In this document: in pieces, positions 1-6,388 of the stretch | Numbering within the stretch: the stretch's first letter is position 1 | Layout: every line of letters starts with the position of its first letter | Assembly (NCBI GenBank): GCA_017411665.1 | Contig: JAFQPT010000224.1 | Span: 1-11,040, forward strand | Direction of reading: 5' to 3' | DNA from: Oscillospiraceae bacterium | GTDB taxonomy: Bacteria > Bacillota_A > Clostridia > Oscillospirales > Oscillospiraceae | DNA length: 11,040 bases | Position numbers and translations under genes: made by a program | Notes under the pieces: generated by a model | Told to the model about the DNA's origin: nothing | Database searches by the model: none | What the model saw: the letters and a program-made list of their open reading frames with translations, nothing else

Positions 1-778
1 AGTTTGCAATCCCTAGCTCTACCGCCAGATTCCGCAGGTTTTCCCGCTCTTCCCCATCACCGATGATGGTGAAGCGGAAGTCGTACTTGTCCTTCAGTAG
101 ACCCAGTGCCTGCAGGGTGATGTCCACCTTCTTGAGGGGGATGAGCATACCTGCATACACAATGGAGAATACATCATTGTGCTTTTCGCCCTTGTAGTAT
201 TCCGCCACATCGTTGGGTGCGCCGCCGTAGCACATGAAGGTCTTGGCATCGGGGCGCAGAGAATGGAGCTTGGCAAGGATTTTCTTGCTGACGCCGCCGG
301 AAACGGGGCTTGCGTCCAGAATCTCCCCTGCTTTCTTGTCGGAAAACTTCACGTCACAGTTGTGGAAAATAGGCACAACGGGACAGTCGAAGTGCTTGCG
401 TACGCGCTGAATGACCTTCCACTGGTCATAGCAGAAGAATGCGAAAATCACATCGGGCTTTTTGCCCCAGCGACTGACTTCATCACAGATGAACTTTTCC
501 GCCTTCCTTGCCTGACTGCCGGGGAGATATCTCCAGCCGGGGAAAGGTCTGTTAATTTTAATGAAGGAAACGGGCACGTTTTCCAACTTAAATCTTCTGG
601 TTTCGCTCAGCGCCTGCTCCACGGGAGACCAGCGCTTATGGTAGCGCATATCCTCATGGATGACCTGCACGTTATGTCCCGCCTTGACCCATTCGCGGCA
701 AATGTAATGGCCCATGCCTGTCTGCTGATTGTCGTAACAGTCACTGGGGTACAGTCGGGTGATAAACAGAATATTCAT
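1..778 (-). CDS. Glycosyltransferase, GT4-like (GT-B fold), C-terminus beyond window
   Basis: Probably transfers a sugar from a nucleotide-sugar donor during cell-surface polysaccharide synthesis in the cytoplasm. The 259 codons seen start MNILFITRLYPSD, typical of the first beta strand of a GT-B enzyme, followed by TGMGHYICREWVKAGHNVQVI (about residues 20-40), the N-terminal Rossmann layout of family 4 enzymes. The second domain begins near residue 204 (FSIVYAGMLIPLKKVD) and carries IIGDGEERENL (238-248), a common GT4 donor-domain pattern. The window ends before the EX7E-type region, so the catalytic end is unseen. The ATG at 778 is preceded by GGAAGG with an 8-base gap. It lies 105 bases after the nucleotide-sugar dehydrogenase on the same strand with no clear terminator between, so co-transcription is likely. 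Family is clear; acceptor and linkage cannot be told. Confidence 0.85.
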   Translation of the reverse strand, partial: MNILFITRLYPSDCYDNQQTGMGHYICREWVKAGHNVQVIHEDMRYHKRWSPVEQALSETRRFKLENVPVSFIKINRPFPGWRYLPGSQARKAEKFICDEVSRWGKKPDVIFAFFCYDQWKVIQRVRKHFDCPVVPIFHNCDVKFSDKKAGEILDASPVSGGVSKKILAKLHSLRPDAKTFMCYGGAPNDVAEYYKGEKHNDVFSIVYAGMLIPLKKVDITLQALGLLKDKYDFRFTIIGDGEERENLRNLAVELGIAN

Positions 779-810
779 GCCTGTTTCCTTCCTTGGTTGT
801 TATATGAATT

Positions 811-849
811 GCCTTTAAAGGCTGCCTGTCCATTGCCATAGGCAAGGAC
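811..849. other. Two small palindromes between dehydrogenase and glycosyltransferase genes
   Basis: GCCTTTAAAGGC (811-822) is a perfect 12-base palindrome. GTCC-A-TTGCC / GGCAA-GGAC (828-849) forms a hairpin with a 3-base loop and one bulged A. Neither is followed by a T-run on the minus strand, so they are not convincing terminators; they may be processing or stability structures in a shared transcript. Confidence 0.35.
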
Positions 850-883
850 ATTCTCAAAAACAAGCCCTCAGACTTATTTTTGA

Positions 884-2197
884 TCAAAGAACGACGATGT
901 TCTTTCTGGGCTGCAGATGCTTGGTAACGTTTCTGGTATCGAATACCACCTGTGCATGATCGGCAACCAGTTCATAGTCTACGTTGGAGTGACCGGTGGT
1001 GATCATGACCAGATCGTAGCCTTCCACAACCTCGCCGGTCAGTGCGGGAATAGAGACATACTGACGGCCCTTGTAGGGGCATTCGGGTACCCAGGGGTCG
1101 AAGTAATCAACCACTGCGCCGTTGCGTTCCAGATATTCGATGACCTTGAATGCGGGGCTTTCGCGGTAGTCGTCGATGTCCTGCTTGTAGCTGACGCCCA
1201 GAATCAGAATCTTGGAGCCGTTGATTGCCTTCTTGTAGCGGTTGAGGATGCGGCCTGCACGCTCTACGCAGTATTCGGGCATACGGTCGTTGATGATCAT
1301 GGAAGATTCGATCATGGAGGTATGGAATTCATACTCTCTTGCCTTCCAGGTCAGGTAGTAGGGATCCAGAGGGATGCAGTGTCCGCCCAGACCGGGGCCG
1401 GGATAGAATGCCTGGAAGCCGAAGGGCTTGGTCTTTGCTGCTTCGATGACTTCCCAAACATTGATGCCCATCTTTTCACACAGAATGGCCATTTCATTGA
1501 CCAGACCGATGTTGATGTTGCGGTAGGTATTTTCCAGAATCTTTTCCATTTCCGCAACAGCGGGAGAAGAAACCTTAAATACTTCGCCTTCCAGAACTGC
1601 TTCGTACAGTGCTGCAATCACTTCGGTAGCGTCTTCACCGATGGCACCGACAACCTTGGGGGTATTCTTGGTCTTGAATACCAGATTACCGGGGTCATCA
1701 CGTTCGGGAGAGAAGCCCAGATAGAAGTCTTCGCCGCACTTCAGGCCGGTGCCTTCTTCCAGAATGGGCTTGAGCAGTTCTTCGGTGGTGCCGGGATAGG
1801 TGGTGGATTCCAGAACCACAGCGGTACCCTTGGTCAGATACTTCGCCACTTCGATGGTGGAGTCGCGCACGTAGCTGATATCGGGCTGCTGGTGGTCATC
1901 CAGAGGAGTAGGTACGCAGATCGCTACAAAGTCTACGTCCTTGATAAAGCTATAGTCAGAGGTAGCAGACACCATACCGCTTGCCACCAGATCGGACAAT
2001 TCAGCATCCACAACGTCACCGATGTAGTTCTTGCCTGCGTTGACCATGTCGACCTTTTCCTGCTGTACATCAAAGCCGATGCACTTAAAGCCTGCCTTCG
2101 CTTTTTCCACAATCAGGGGCAGACCAACGTAACCCAGACCGACAACGCCGATAGTCAGGCTGCGGTCCTTGATTTTATTAAGCATGGTTTCTTTCAT
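884..2197 (-). CDS. Nucleotide-sugar 6-dehydrogenase (UDP-GlcNAc/UDP-glucose type, WbpA/WecC-like)
   Basis: Cytoplasmic NAD-dependent enzyme oxidising C6 of a UDP-sugar to the uronic acid in two steps, feeding acidic residues into polysaccharides. The protein is 437 residues, normal for the family. Visible are the NAD-binding GLGYVG (20-25), CVPTPLD (94-100), the TTYPGTT strand-loop (132-138), the FSPER motif (162-166), the catalytic Lys/Asn helix EKILENTYRNINI (218-230), the catalytic Cys274 in GPGLGGHCIPLDP, and the C-terminal UDP-binding domain with GVSYKQDIDDYRESPA (334-349). The GFxxFYPGPGLGGHCIPLDPYYLTWKA context is closest to WbpA-like UDP-N-acetylglucosamine 6-dehydrogenases, but UDP-glucose cannot be excluded. 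I chose ATG 2197 because AGAGG sits 9 bases upstream. The longer TTG start at 2215 would place that ribosome site inside the gene. It is transcribed from the promoter at 2262-2290 and is followed by a glycosyltransferase. Confidence 0.93.
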   Translation of the reverse strand: MKETMLNKIKDRSLTIGVVGLGYVGLPLIVEKAKAGFKCIGFDVQQEKVDMVNAGKNYIGDVVDAELSDLVASGMVSATSDYSFIKDVDFVAICVPTPLDDHQQPDISYVRDSTIEVAKYLTKGTAVVLESTTYPGTTEELLKPILEEGTGLKCGEDFYLGFSPERDDPGNLVFKTKNTPKVVGAIGEDATEVIAALYEAVLEGEVFKVSSPAVAEMEKILENTYRNINIGLVNEMAILCEKMGINVWEVIEAAKTKPFGFQAFYPGPGLGGHCIPLDPYYLTWKAREYEFHTSMIESSMIINDRMPEYCVERAGRILNRYKKAINGSKILILGVSYKQDIDDYRESPAFKVIEYLERNGAVVDYFDPWVPECPYKGRQYVSIPALTGEVVEGYDLVMITTGHSNVDYELVADHAQVVFDTRNVTKHLQPRKNIVVL

Positions 2198-2227
2198 AAT
2201 GCAATTCCTCTTCAAAACTCTCCGATT

Positions 2228-2248
2228 CTGCGGCCGAAAATGCCGCAG
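2228..2248 (-). other. GC-rich hairpin in the 5' leader of the dehydrogenase gene
   Basis: CTGCGGC and GCCGCAG form a perfect 7-bp stem around a 7-base loop (ATTTTCG on the minus strand). It lies between the promoter and the ribosome site, about 30 bases upstream of the start codon. It may stabilise the 5' end of the mRNA; no T-run follows, so it is not a terminator. Confidence 0.5.
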
Positions 2249-2261
2249 TCATTCAACCTAA

Positions 2262-2290
2262 ATAGTACACTAAGTAGCACCATTTTTCAA
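2262..2290 (-). promoter_or_regulatory. Sigma-A-type promoter of the dehydrogenase gene
   Basis: On the minus strand TTGAAA (2285-2290) is followed after exactly 17 bases by TACTAT (2262-2267), five and four to five matches to the -35 and -10 consensus. The expected transcription start is near 2255, giving a leader of about 58 bases that contains the hairpin at 2228-2248. Confidence 0.7.
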
Positions 2291-2336
2291 GATTCTACAG
2301 AAATAAAATCAAAGTTTTGTGAATATTTCTACAAAG

Positions 2337-2382
2337 AAAACACTCCGACAGACCGTATCTCTACAACCTGCCAGAGTGTTTT
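2337..2382 (-). terminator. Terminator of the GH3 gene
   Basis: AAAACACTC (2337-2345) pairs with GAGTGTTTT (2374-2382). The stem continues inward as TGGCAG/CTGTCG with two G-T wobbles, about 15 bp in all around a 16-base loop. The minus-strand product ends GAGTGTTTTC followed by TTTG, a modest U-tract. It begins 7 bases past the GH3 stop codon and precedes the dehydrogenase promoter, separating the two units. Confidence 0.7.
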
Positions 2383-2388
2383 TCAACG

Positions 2389-3540
2389 TTATGTAAGAAT
2401 CCCAAATTCTATTTTCAGTTTCAATATACGAAGCACCGCCTCGTCGATGCGCTCCTGCGAAATGTCACCTCGCCGCACTGCAGAAATCACAGCGGGAATC
2501 TGGGTTTCAAAGTCGGAGGTCAGCAGCATATCGCTGCCCGCCTGTATGGCTTTTACAGCCAGCGCACCGCTGTCGCCATAGGCTTCCAGTCCTGCCGCAC
2601 CCAAGTCATCGGAGATAACAATGCCGTCAAAGCCGAAGCTGCGGCGCAAAACCTTATGCACTTCCGCAGATAAGGATGCAGGCGCATGGGGGTCAATGGC
2701 ATTGACCACACTGTGCCCCATCATGACCATTTTGGCCCCTGCCTTGATGCAGCGTTCAAAGGGCAGAAAGTCCTCCGTTTCAAATACCTCTATGGGCCGC
2801 TCATCCACCGCCACAGAGGCAGGCAGATTGCCATAACCGGGAAAATGCTTCAGCACACCGATGACACCCTCATCATTCATGGTTTTCACAACCGCTTCGG
2901 CATATCGGGCGGTATCGTCAGCCTCCCTGCCCAGCGCTCTGCCGTACATGTACGCGCCGTCTGCGGTCGCCACGTCGCACACAGGGGCAAAGTTCACATT
3001 GACCCCCAGTGACCGCAGCAGCTCACTCTTGTCCTCCGCATCGCTTTCCACGAGAGAGATGCCCCCTGTGGTCATCAATTCGGCAGGAGACAGGAAGGGA
3101 ATCTGCCGCAGCGCGGGATATCGGCTGACCGTATTGTAAATACCGCCCTCCTCGTTGGCGCCGATGAACATAGGCACCGCAGAGCCTGTCTGAAAGCTGC
3201 TGACTACGGCATTGACTTCGCTTTTGCTCAGATTTTCCAGATTGCGCTCACTCAGCAGCAAACCGCCCAGTCCCAATTCCACCGCACGCTCGGAATCAGC
3301 GGTGTCCATGGCGAAGAACATCTGCCCCACCTTTTCCTCCAGTGTCATTTCACCGAGGATTTTTTTCGCATAATTGTTGATGGCTTCTTCCGTCTTTGTA
3401 GGATACGATGTCACGCGGGAGTCCCAGTTTTGCTGATACACCTGCGCCATCATGGCAATGGCAATCATGGACAGGATGAGCAGAATCACCGCTCGAATAT
3501 GTAATTGCAGTTCTTTGTCACTCATTTTATGCACGGGCAT
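2389..3540 (-). CDS. Membrane-anchored glycoside hydrolase family 3 protein, NagZ-like, active site altered
   Basis: GH3 proteins of this type usually remove beta-linked N-acetylhexosamine from peptidoglycan or other glycans. This 383-residue protein has a short cytoplasmic N-terminus, one membrane segment (about 15-36) and then a single GH3 barrel outside the cell. Barrel landmarks are LEEKVGQMF (67-75), NEEGG (129-133), GVNVNFAPVCDV (179-190), KHFPGYG (231-237) and the nucleophile loop VISDD (308-312, Asp311 expected). Two things are odd. The D-(S/T)-H acid/base dyad that should follow KHFPG is absent, replaced by NLPASVAVDER. The Asp usually before (Q/E)EGG is Asn129. Substrate cleavage is therefore uncertain, and a binding or regulatory role is possible. 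ATG 3540 has AAAGGG just upstream, though the 3-base gap is tight; Met6 is an alternative start. It appears monocistronic. Confidence 0.85.
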   Translation of the reverse strand: MPVHKMSDKELQLHIRAVILLILSMIAIAMMAQVYQQNWDSRVTSYPTKTEEAINNYAKKILGEMTLEEKVGQMFFAMDTADSERAVELGLGGLLLSERNLENLSKSEVNAVVSSFQTGSAVPMFIGANEEGGIYNTVSRYPALRQIPFLSPAELMTTGGISLVESDAEDKSELLRSLGVNVNFAPVCDVATADGAYMYGRALGREADDTARYAEAVVKTMNDEGVIGVLKHFPGYGNLPASVAVDERPIEVFETEDFLPFERCIKAGAKMVMMGHSVVNAIDPHAPASLSAEVHKVLRRSFGFDGIVISDDLGAAGLEAYGDSGALAVKAIQAGSDMLLTSDFETQIPAVISAVRRGDISQERIDEAVLRILKLKIEFGILT

Positions 3541-3574
3541 ACACCCTTTCTCAGTTCCTTATCGGTACAGACGT

Positions 3575-3580
3575 ATTATA
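3575..3580 (-). promoter_or_regulatory. Putative -10 box of the GH3 gene
   Basis: The minus strand reads TATAAT, a perfect -10 hexamer, 34 bases upstream of the start codon. No convincing -35 hexamer is found 16-18 bases further upstream, so the promoter may be weak or activator-dependent. Confidence 0.45.
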
Positions 3581-3739
3581 CTACGAGATTGTTTCGAATG
3601 GGAATGATTTCTGTCGTTATTTTAATTTGCACCTACAATTTCCTATGTCGATGGATCAATGCGCGGGTACGGTGCTGTAGAAAAAAGCACTTTGCGCTTC
3701 CGACCACATAGCTCTGCAAATCGAAGTTTACAAATCGCA

Positions 3740-3830
3740 AGCACTTCTGCTGAAGTGCTCTATCGGGAAATGCGATTATGGCATTTCCCGATGCGATTTC
3801 AGGGAAAACCGGCCATGGTTTTCCCTGAAA
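3740..3830. repeat. Run of three perfect hairpins in a gene-free region
   Basis: Three adjacent perfect inverted repeats: AGCACTTC/GAAGTGCT (3740-3759, 8 bp, 4-base loop); ATCGGGAAATGC/GCATTTCCCGAT (3762-3792, 12 bp, 7-base loop); TTTCAGGGAAAACC/GGTTTTCCCTGAAA (3797-3830, 14 bp, 6-base loop). A fourth, imperfect one follows at 3853-3871 (AAAAC/GTTTT core with one bulge). ATGCGATT is directly repeated at 3770 and 3791, and CAAATCG twice just upstream (about 3717 and 3731). None is followed by a T-run. There is no credible gene here. It resembles a REP-like or MITE-like palindromic cluster. It lies upstream of the GH3 promoter and beyond the ABC operon terminator. Confidence 0.75.
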
Positions 3831-3880
3831 CCCTTTCCTTCACGCAGTGCGAACGAAAACTGGTTTTCCGTAAAAAAAAT

Positions 3881-3971
3881 TGTCATCTCGAGCTTGCCGA
3901 GGGATCTCCCGGATCATTGGCGTATTGAATGGGGGATTCCTCGATTCCGCTTCGCTTCACTCGGAATGACA
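3881..3971. mobile_element. TGTCATTCCGAG palindromic repeat element, copy 1
   Basis: A 91-bp element bounded by TGTCATCTCGAG on the left and CTCGGAATGACA on the right, which are imperfect terminal inverted repeats. The right arm, read inward on the minus strand, is TGTCATTCCGAGTGAAGCG and continues into a GGAATCGAGGAATCCCCC stretch shared with copies at 7364 and 9314. It has no coding capacity. Size and structure fit a small non-autonomous (MITE-like) element or a dispersed REP-type repeat. Confidence 0.65.
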
Positions 3972-4049
3972 GATGATTTTGAGAAAGCACCTCGTACTTT
4001 CTAACGTCTCTTCAAATTCCAATTTATCGTTCTAAGGGCTCACACATCG

Positions 4050-4078
4050 AAAAAGGCACTCCGTTTGGAGTGCCTTTT
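4050..4078 (-). terminator. Rho-independent terminator of the ABC importer operon
   Basis: AAAAGGCACTCC (4051-4062) and GGAGTGCCTTTT (4067-4078) form a perfect 12-bp stem with a 4-base loop. On the minus strand the 3' side ends in TTTTT. It starts 1 base past the last stop codon. The symmetric A/T flanks could also stop plus-strand transcription. Confidence 0.92.
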
Positions 4079-4079
4079 C

Positions 4080-4790
4080 TTATTCGCTTGCTGCAAGCAG
4101 CTTTTTCGTATATTCGTGTTTGGGGTGGTCGAATACTTCGTCTCTCGTGCCGTATTCCACCACTTCCCCGTCCTTCATGACCATGACACGGTCGCAAATC
4201 TGCCAGACAACGTCCATATCATGACTGATGAACAGGTAGCTCAGCCCCAAATCCTGCTTCAGCTCTACCAGCAGCTTCAGAATTTCCGCCTGCACAGTTA
4301 CGTCCAGTGCGGAAACAGGTTCGTCTGCAATAACAAACTTTGGATTGCCGATGATGGCTGCCCCGATGCCCACTCTCTGGCGCTGACCGCCACTGAGCTC
4401 GCGGGGCTTGCGGTTATAGTACTTTTCGTTCAAGCCAACCTTGCACAGCATTTCCTCTGCCATCTTGCGGCGGGTCTCCTTATCCACACCTGCGTTGCGC
4501 AGAGGCTCTTCCAGAATCCAGCCGATACTCTTGGCAGGGTTCAGAGAAGCTGCAGGGTCCTGAAATACCATGCGGGGACGTTCATCGTTCAAAATGATTT
4601 CCCCGTCCCAGTCCTTGTTGATGCCCAGAATGGCTCGGGACAGAGTGGTCTTGCCGCAGCCGGATTCGCCCACCAGACCGAGGATTTCCCCTTCCTCCAC
4701 CGTAAAGCTCACATTATGGAGCACCTGTCGGCGGGAACGGTTTTCCTTATAGTACACATTGAGGTTCTTGACCTCCAGCAACGTACTCAT
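4080..4790 (-). CDS. Peptide/nickel-type ABC importer ATPase, second subunit (DppF/OppF/NikE-like)
   Basis: One of two nucleotide-binding subunits that power uptake through the paired permeases encoded upstream, on the inner face of the membrane. The 236 residues contain Walker A GESGCGKT (41-48), Q-loop VFQDPAASLNP (75-85), signature LSGGQRQRV (132-140), Walker B FVIADEP (152-158) and the H-loop His190, so ATP hydrolysis should be intact. It is short. Only about 30 residues separate the Walker A Lys from the Q-loop Gln, against roughly 45-50 as I recall for DppF or NikE, and it lacks the C-terminal oligopeptide-transporter extension of DppF/OppF. ATG 4790 is chosen over longer readings because AAGGAGG lies 8 bases upstream and the start overlaps the previous stop as ATGA, indicating translational coupling. 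It is the last gene of the operon. Confidence 0.9.
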   Translation of the reverse strand: MSTLLEVKNLNVYYKENRSRRQVLHNVSFTVEEGEILGLVGESGCGKTTLSRAILGINKDWDGEIILNDERPRMVFQDPAASLNPAKSIGWILEEPLRNAGVDKETRRKMAEEMLCKVGLNEKYYNRKPRELSGGQRQRVGIGAAIIGNPKFVIADEPVSALDVTVQAEILKLLVELKQDLGLSYLFISHDMDVVWQICDRVMVMKDGEVVEYGTRDEVFDHPKHEYTKKLLAASE

Positions 4791-5575
4791 TCGGCAGCCC
4801 TCCTTCTGAAGGGAATGGATGCAATCAGCTTCTTGGTGTAATCGTCCTTGGGATGATTGAACACCTCTTCCACAGGGCCTTCTTCCACGATAAGGCCTTG
4901 ATTCATGACAATGACACGGCTGCACAGCTTGCGGATGACACGCAGGTCATGGGAGATGAACAGGATGCTCATGCCCTTTTCCCGGTTCAGCTTCTGCAGC
5001 AGCTTCAGAATTTCCGCCTGAATGGTCACGTCCAGTGCGGTGGTGGGTTCGTCTGCAATCAGCAGCTTGGGGCTGCCGATGATGGCGCTTGCAATCATCA
5101 CGCGCTGACGCTGACCGCCGCTCATTTCGTGGGGATACTTTCTGTACGCCCGCTCCACGTCGGGCAGTTCCACATCACGCATGGCCTGCAGCGCCTTTTC
5201 CTTGCGTTCTTCCTTGGTCATCTTGGTGTGGATTGCCAGCACTTCCTCCACCTGCTTGCCGATGCGCATGGTGGGGTTAAGGCTGGTCATGGGCTCCTGG
5301 AATACCATGGCAATTTCGTTGCCCTGCATACTGCGCAGCTGGTCGCGGTTCATGTCCACCAGATTCTTGCCGTCGATGGAAATTTCCCCCTGCAGCTTTG
5401 CATGGCGGGGACTCAAACCCGCCATCGCCAGTGCAGTCTGGGTCTTACCGGAGCCGGATTCGCCGACGATTCCGACGATTTCGCCGTCAGCAATGGTAAA
5501 GCTGATGCCGTGGACAGCTTCTTCCAGCTCACCGCGGTCCATAAATGCCACGTGAAGGTCTTTTACCTGTACCAT
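4787..5575 (-). CDS. Peptide/nickel-type ABC importer ATPase, first subunit (DppD/OppD/NikD-like)
   Basis: Partner ATPase of the importer. The 262 residues carry Walker A GESGSGKT (38-45), Q-loop MVFQEPMTSLNP (90-101), signature MSGGQRQRV (151-159), Walker B LLIADEP (171-177), the D-loop ALDVTIQAE and H-loop His209. The length matches NikD-type subunits (about 250) better than DppD/OppD (about 320-330). The cysteine-rich C-terminal extension of the latter is absent, the protein ending soon after YTKKLIAS. Start ATG 5575 overlaps the permease stop by one base (TGATG) and has AGGAGG 7 bases upstream; the longer open frame to 5665 lies inside the permease gene. The four importer genes from 7330 to 4080 are almost certainly one transcript with coupled translation. 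Substrate cannot be read from this subunit. Confidence 0.92.
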   Translation of the reverse strand: MVQVKDLHVAFMDRGELEEAVHGISFTIADGEIVGIVGESGSGKTQTALAMAGLSPRHAKLQGEISIDGKNLVDMNRDQLRSMQGNEIAMVFQEPMTSLNPTMRIGKQVEEVLAIHTKMTKEERKEKALQAMRDVELPDVERAYRKYPHEMSGGQRQRVMIASAIIGSPKLLIADEPTTALDVTIQAEILKLLQKLNREKGMSILFISHDLRVIRKLCSRVIVMNQGLIVEEGPVEEVFNHPKDDYTKKLIASIPFRRRAAE

Positions 5576-6378
5576 CAGCCCACCTCCTTTTCCTGGAAGC
5601 CCTGTCCCAGCAGGGTGAAGCCCAGAATCATCAGCACGATGAATGCGCCCGTAAAGATGGCGCACCAGGGTGTGGTAAACAGGGTCCCCTGTGCTTCGGA
5701 GAGCATGCGGCCCAAAGAGGCATCGGGCGGCTGTACACCCATGGACAGATAGCTCATGCTGGCCTCTGCCAGTACGGCATTGTTAAAGCCGATGGCAACA
5801 GAGCTCAAAAGCACATTCTGTACATTGGGCAGAATGTGTGCAAACAGAATGCGGAAGGGGCTTGCGCCCATGATACGTGCATTCTGAACATAGTCTTTGG
5901 TGCGTTCCTTGGCAAATTCGCCGCGGACGATGCGGGCAAAGCTGGGGATAAACAGAATGCCCAGAGTGAGAATGATCTTGTATTTGCCGGAGCCGAATAC
6001 GCTGACCACCACCAGTGCCAGCAGAATGCTGGGGAATGCAGCAATGGCATCGCACAGGCGCATCAGCAGCTCGTCCATCCAGCCACCGTAGTAGCCGGTG
6101 AGGCTGCCGATGATGATGCCTACGATGACACCGATGGCTACGGTGCAGAATGCAATGAACAGACTGGTACCGCCGCCGTCAATGACGCGGGAGAACATAT
6201 CACGGCCGAAGTTGTCCGTGCCGAAGGGATGGGTCAGACAGGGGCCCATCATTTTGTCCGCTGCGGACATGGCGTTGGGGTCATAGGGCGTCCACACAGC
6301 GCCGATGAGAATGAGAAGCACCAGTACGGCAGTAATTGCGCCGCCGATGCGAAGATTCCAATTATAGTTTTTCTTCAT
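5575..6378 (-). CDS. ABC importer permease (DppC/OppC/NikC-like)
   Basis: Integral membrane half of the transport channel. The 267-residue protein has a first membrane segment at about 11-29, the OppC-type N-terminal hallmark FGTDNFGRDMFSRVI (52-66), further hydrophobic segments at roughly 75-95, 112-130, 135-150, 186-205 and 238-258, and the EAA coupling loop ARIMGASPFRILFAHILPN (167-185) that contacts the ATPase. Length and layout are normal for the family. ATG 6378 has AAGGAGG 5 bases upstream. It lies 10 bases after the partner permease gene and overlaps the next gene by one base. The family handles dipeptides, oligopeptides, nickel chelates or other small peptides; nothing visible here chooses among them. 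Confidence 0.93.
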   Translation of the reverse strand: MKKNYNWNLRIGGAITAVLVLLILIGAVWTPYDPNAMSAADKMMGPCLTHPFGTDNFGRDMFSRVIDGGGTSLFIAFCTVAIGVIVGIIIGSLTGYYGGWMDELLMRLCDAIAAFPSILLALVVVSVFGSGKYKIILTLGILFIPSFARIVRGEFAKERTKDYVQNARIMGASPFRILFAHILPNVQNVLLSSVAIGFNNAVLAEASMSYLSMGVQPPDASLGRMLSEAQGTLFTTPWCAIFTGAFIVLMILGFTLLGQGFQEKEVG

Positions 6379-6388
6379 GGCAGCCTCC

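Noticed and set aside
179..841. Plus-strand open frame opposite the glycosyltransferase
   Set aside because: The minus strand encodes a clear GT4-type protein with start and ribosome site; the plus frame has neither recognisable domains nor a start signal.
828..849. Terminator between the dehydrogenase and glycosyltransferase genes
   Set aside because: The hairpin has a bulge and no T-run on the minus strand.
917..2581. Long plus-strand open frame (554 codons) opposite the sugar-nucleotide dehydrogenase
   Set aside because: It is the antisense shadow of a well-supported gene, has no ribosome binding site, and its translation (repeated Gly/Phe/His/Asn runs) resembles no family.
3740..3871. 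CRISPR-like array
   Set aside because: The palindromes differ in sequence and length and have no constant repeat or regular spacers.
3659..3928. 89-codon plus-strand open frame in the gene-free region
   Set aside because: It runs through the three perfect hairpins and into the repeat element; no ribosome site and no recognisable protein.
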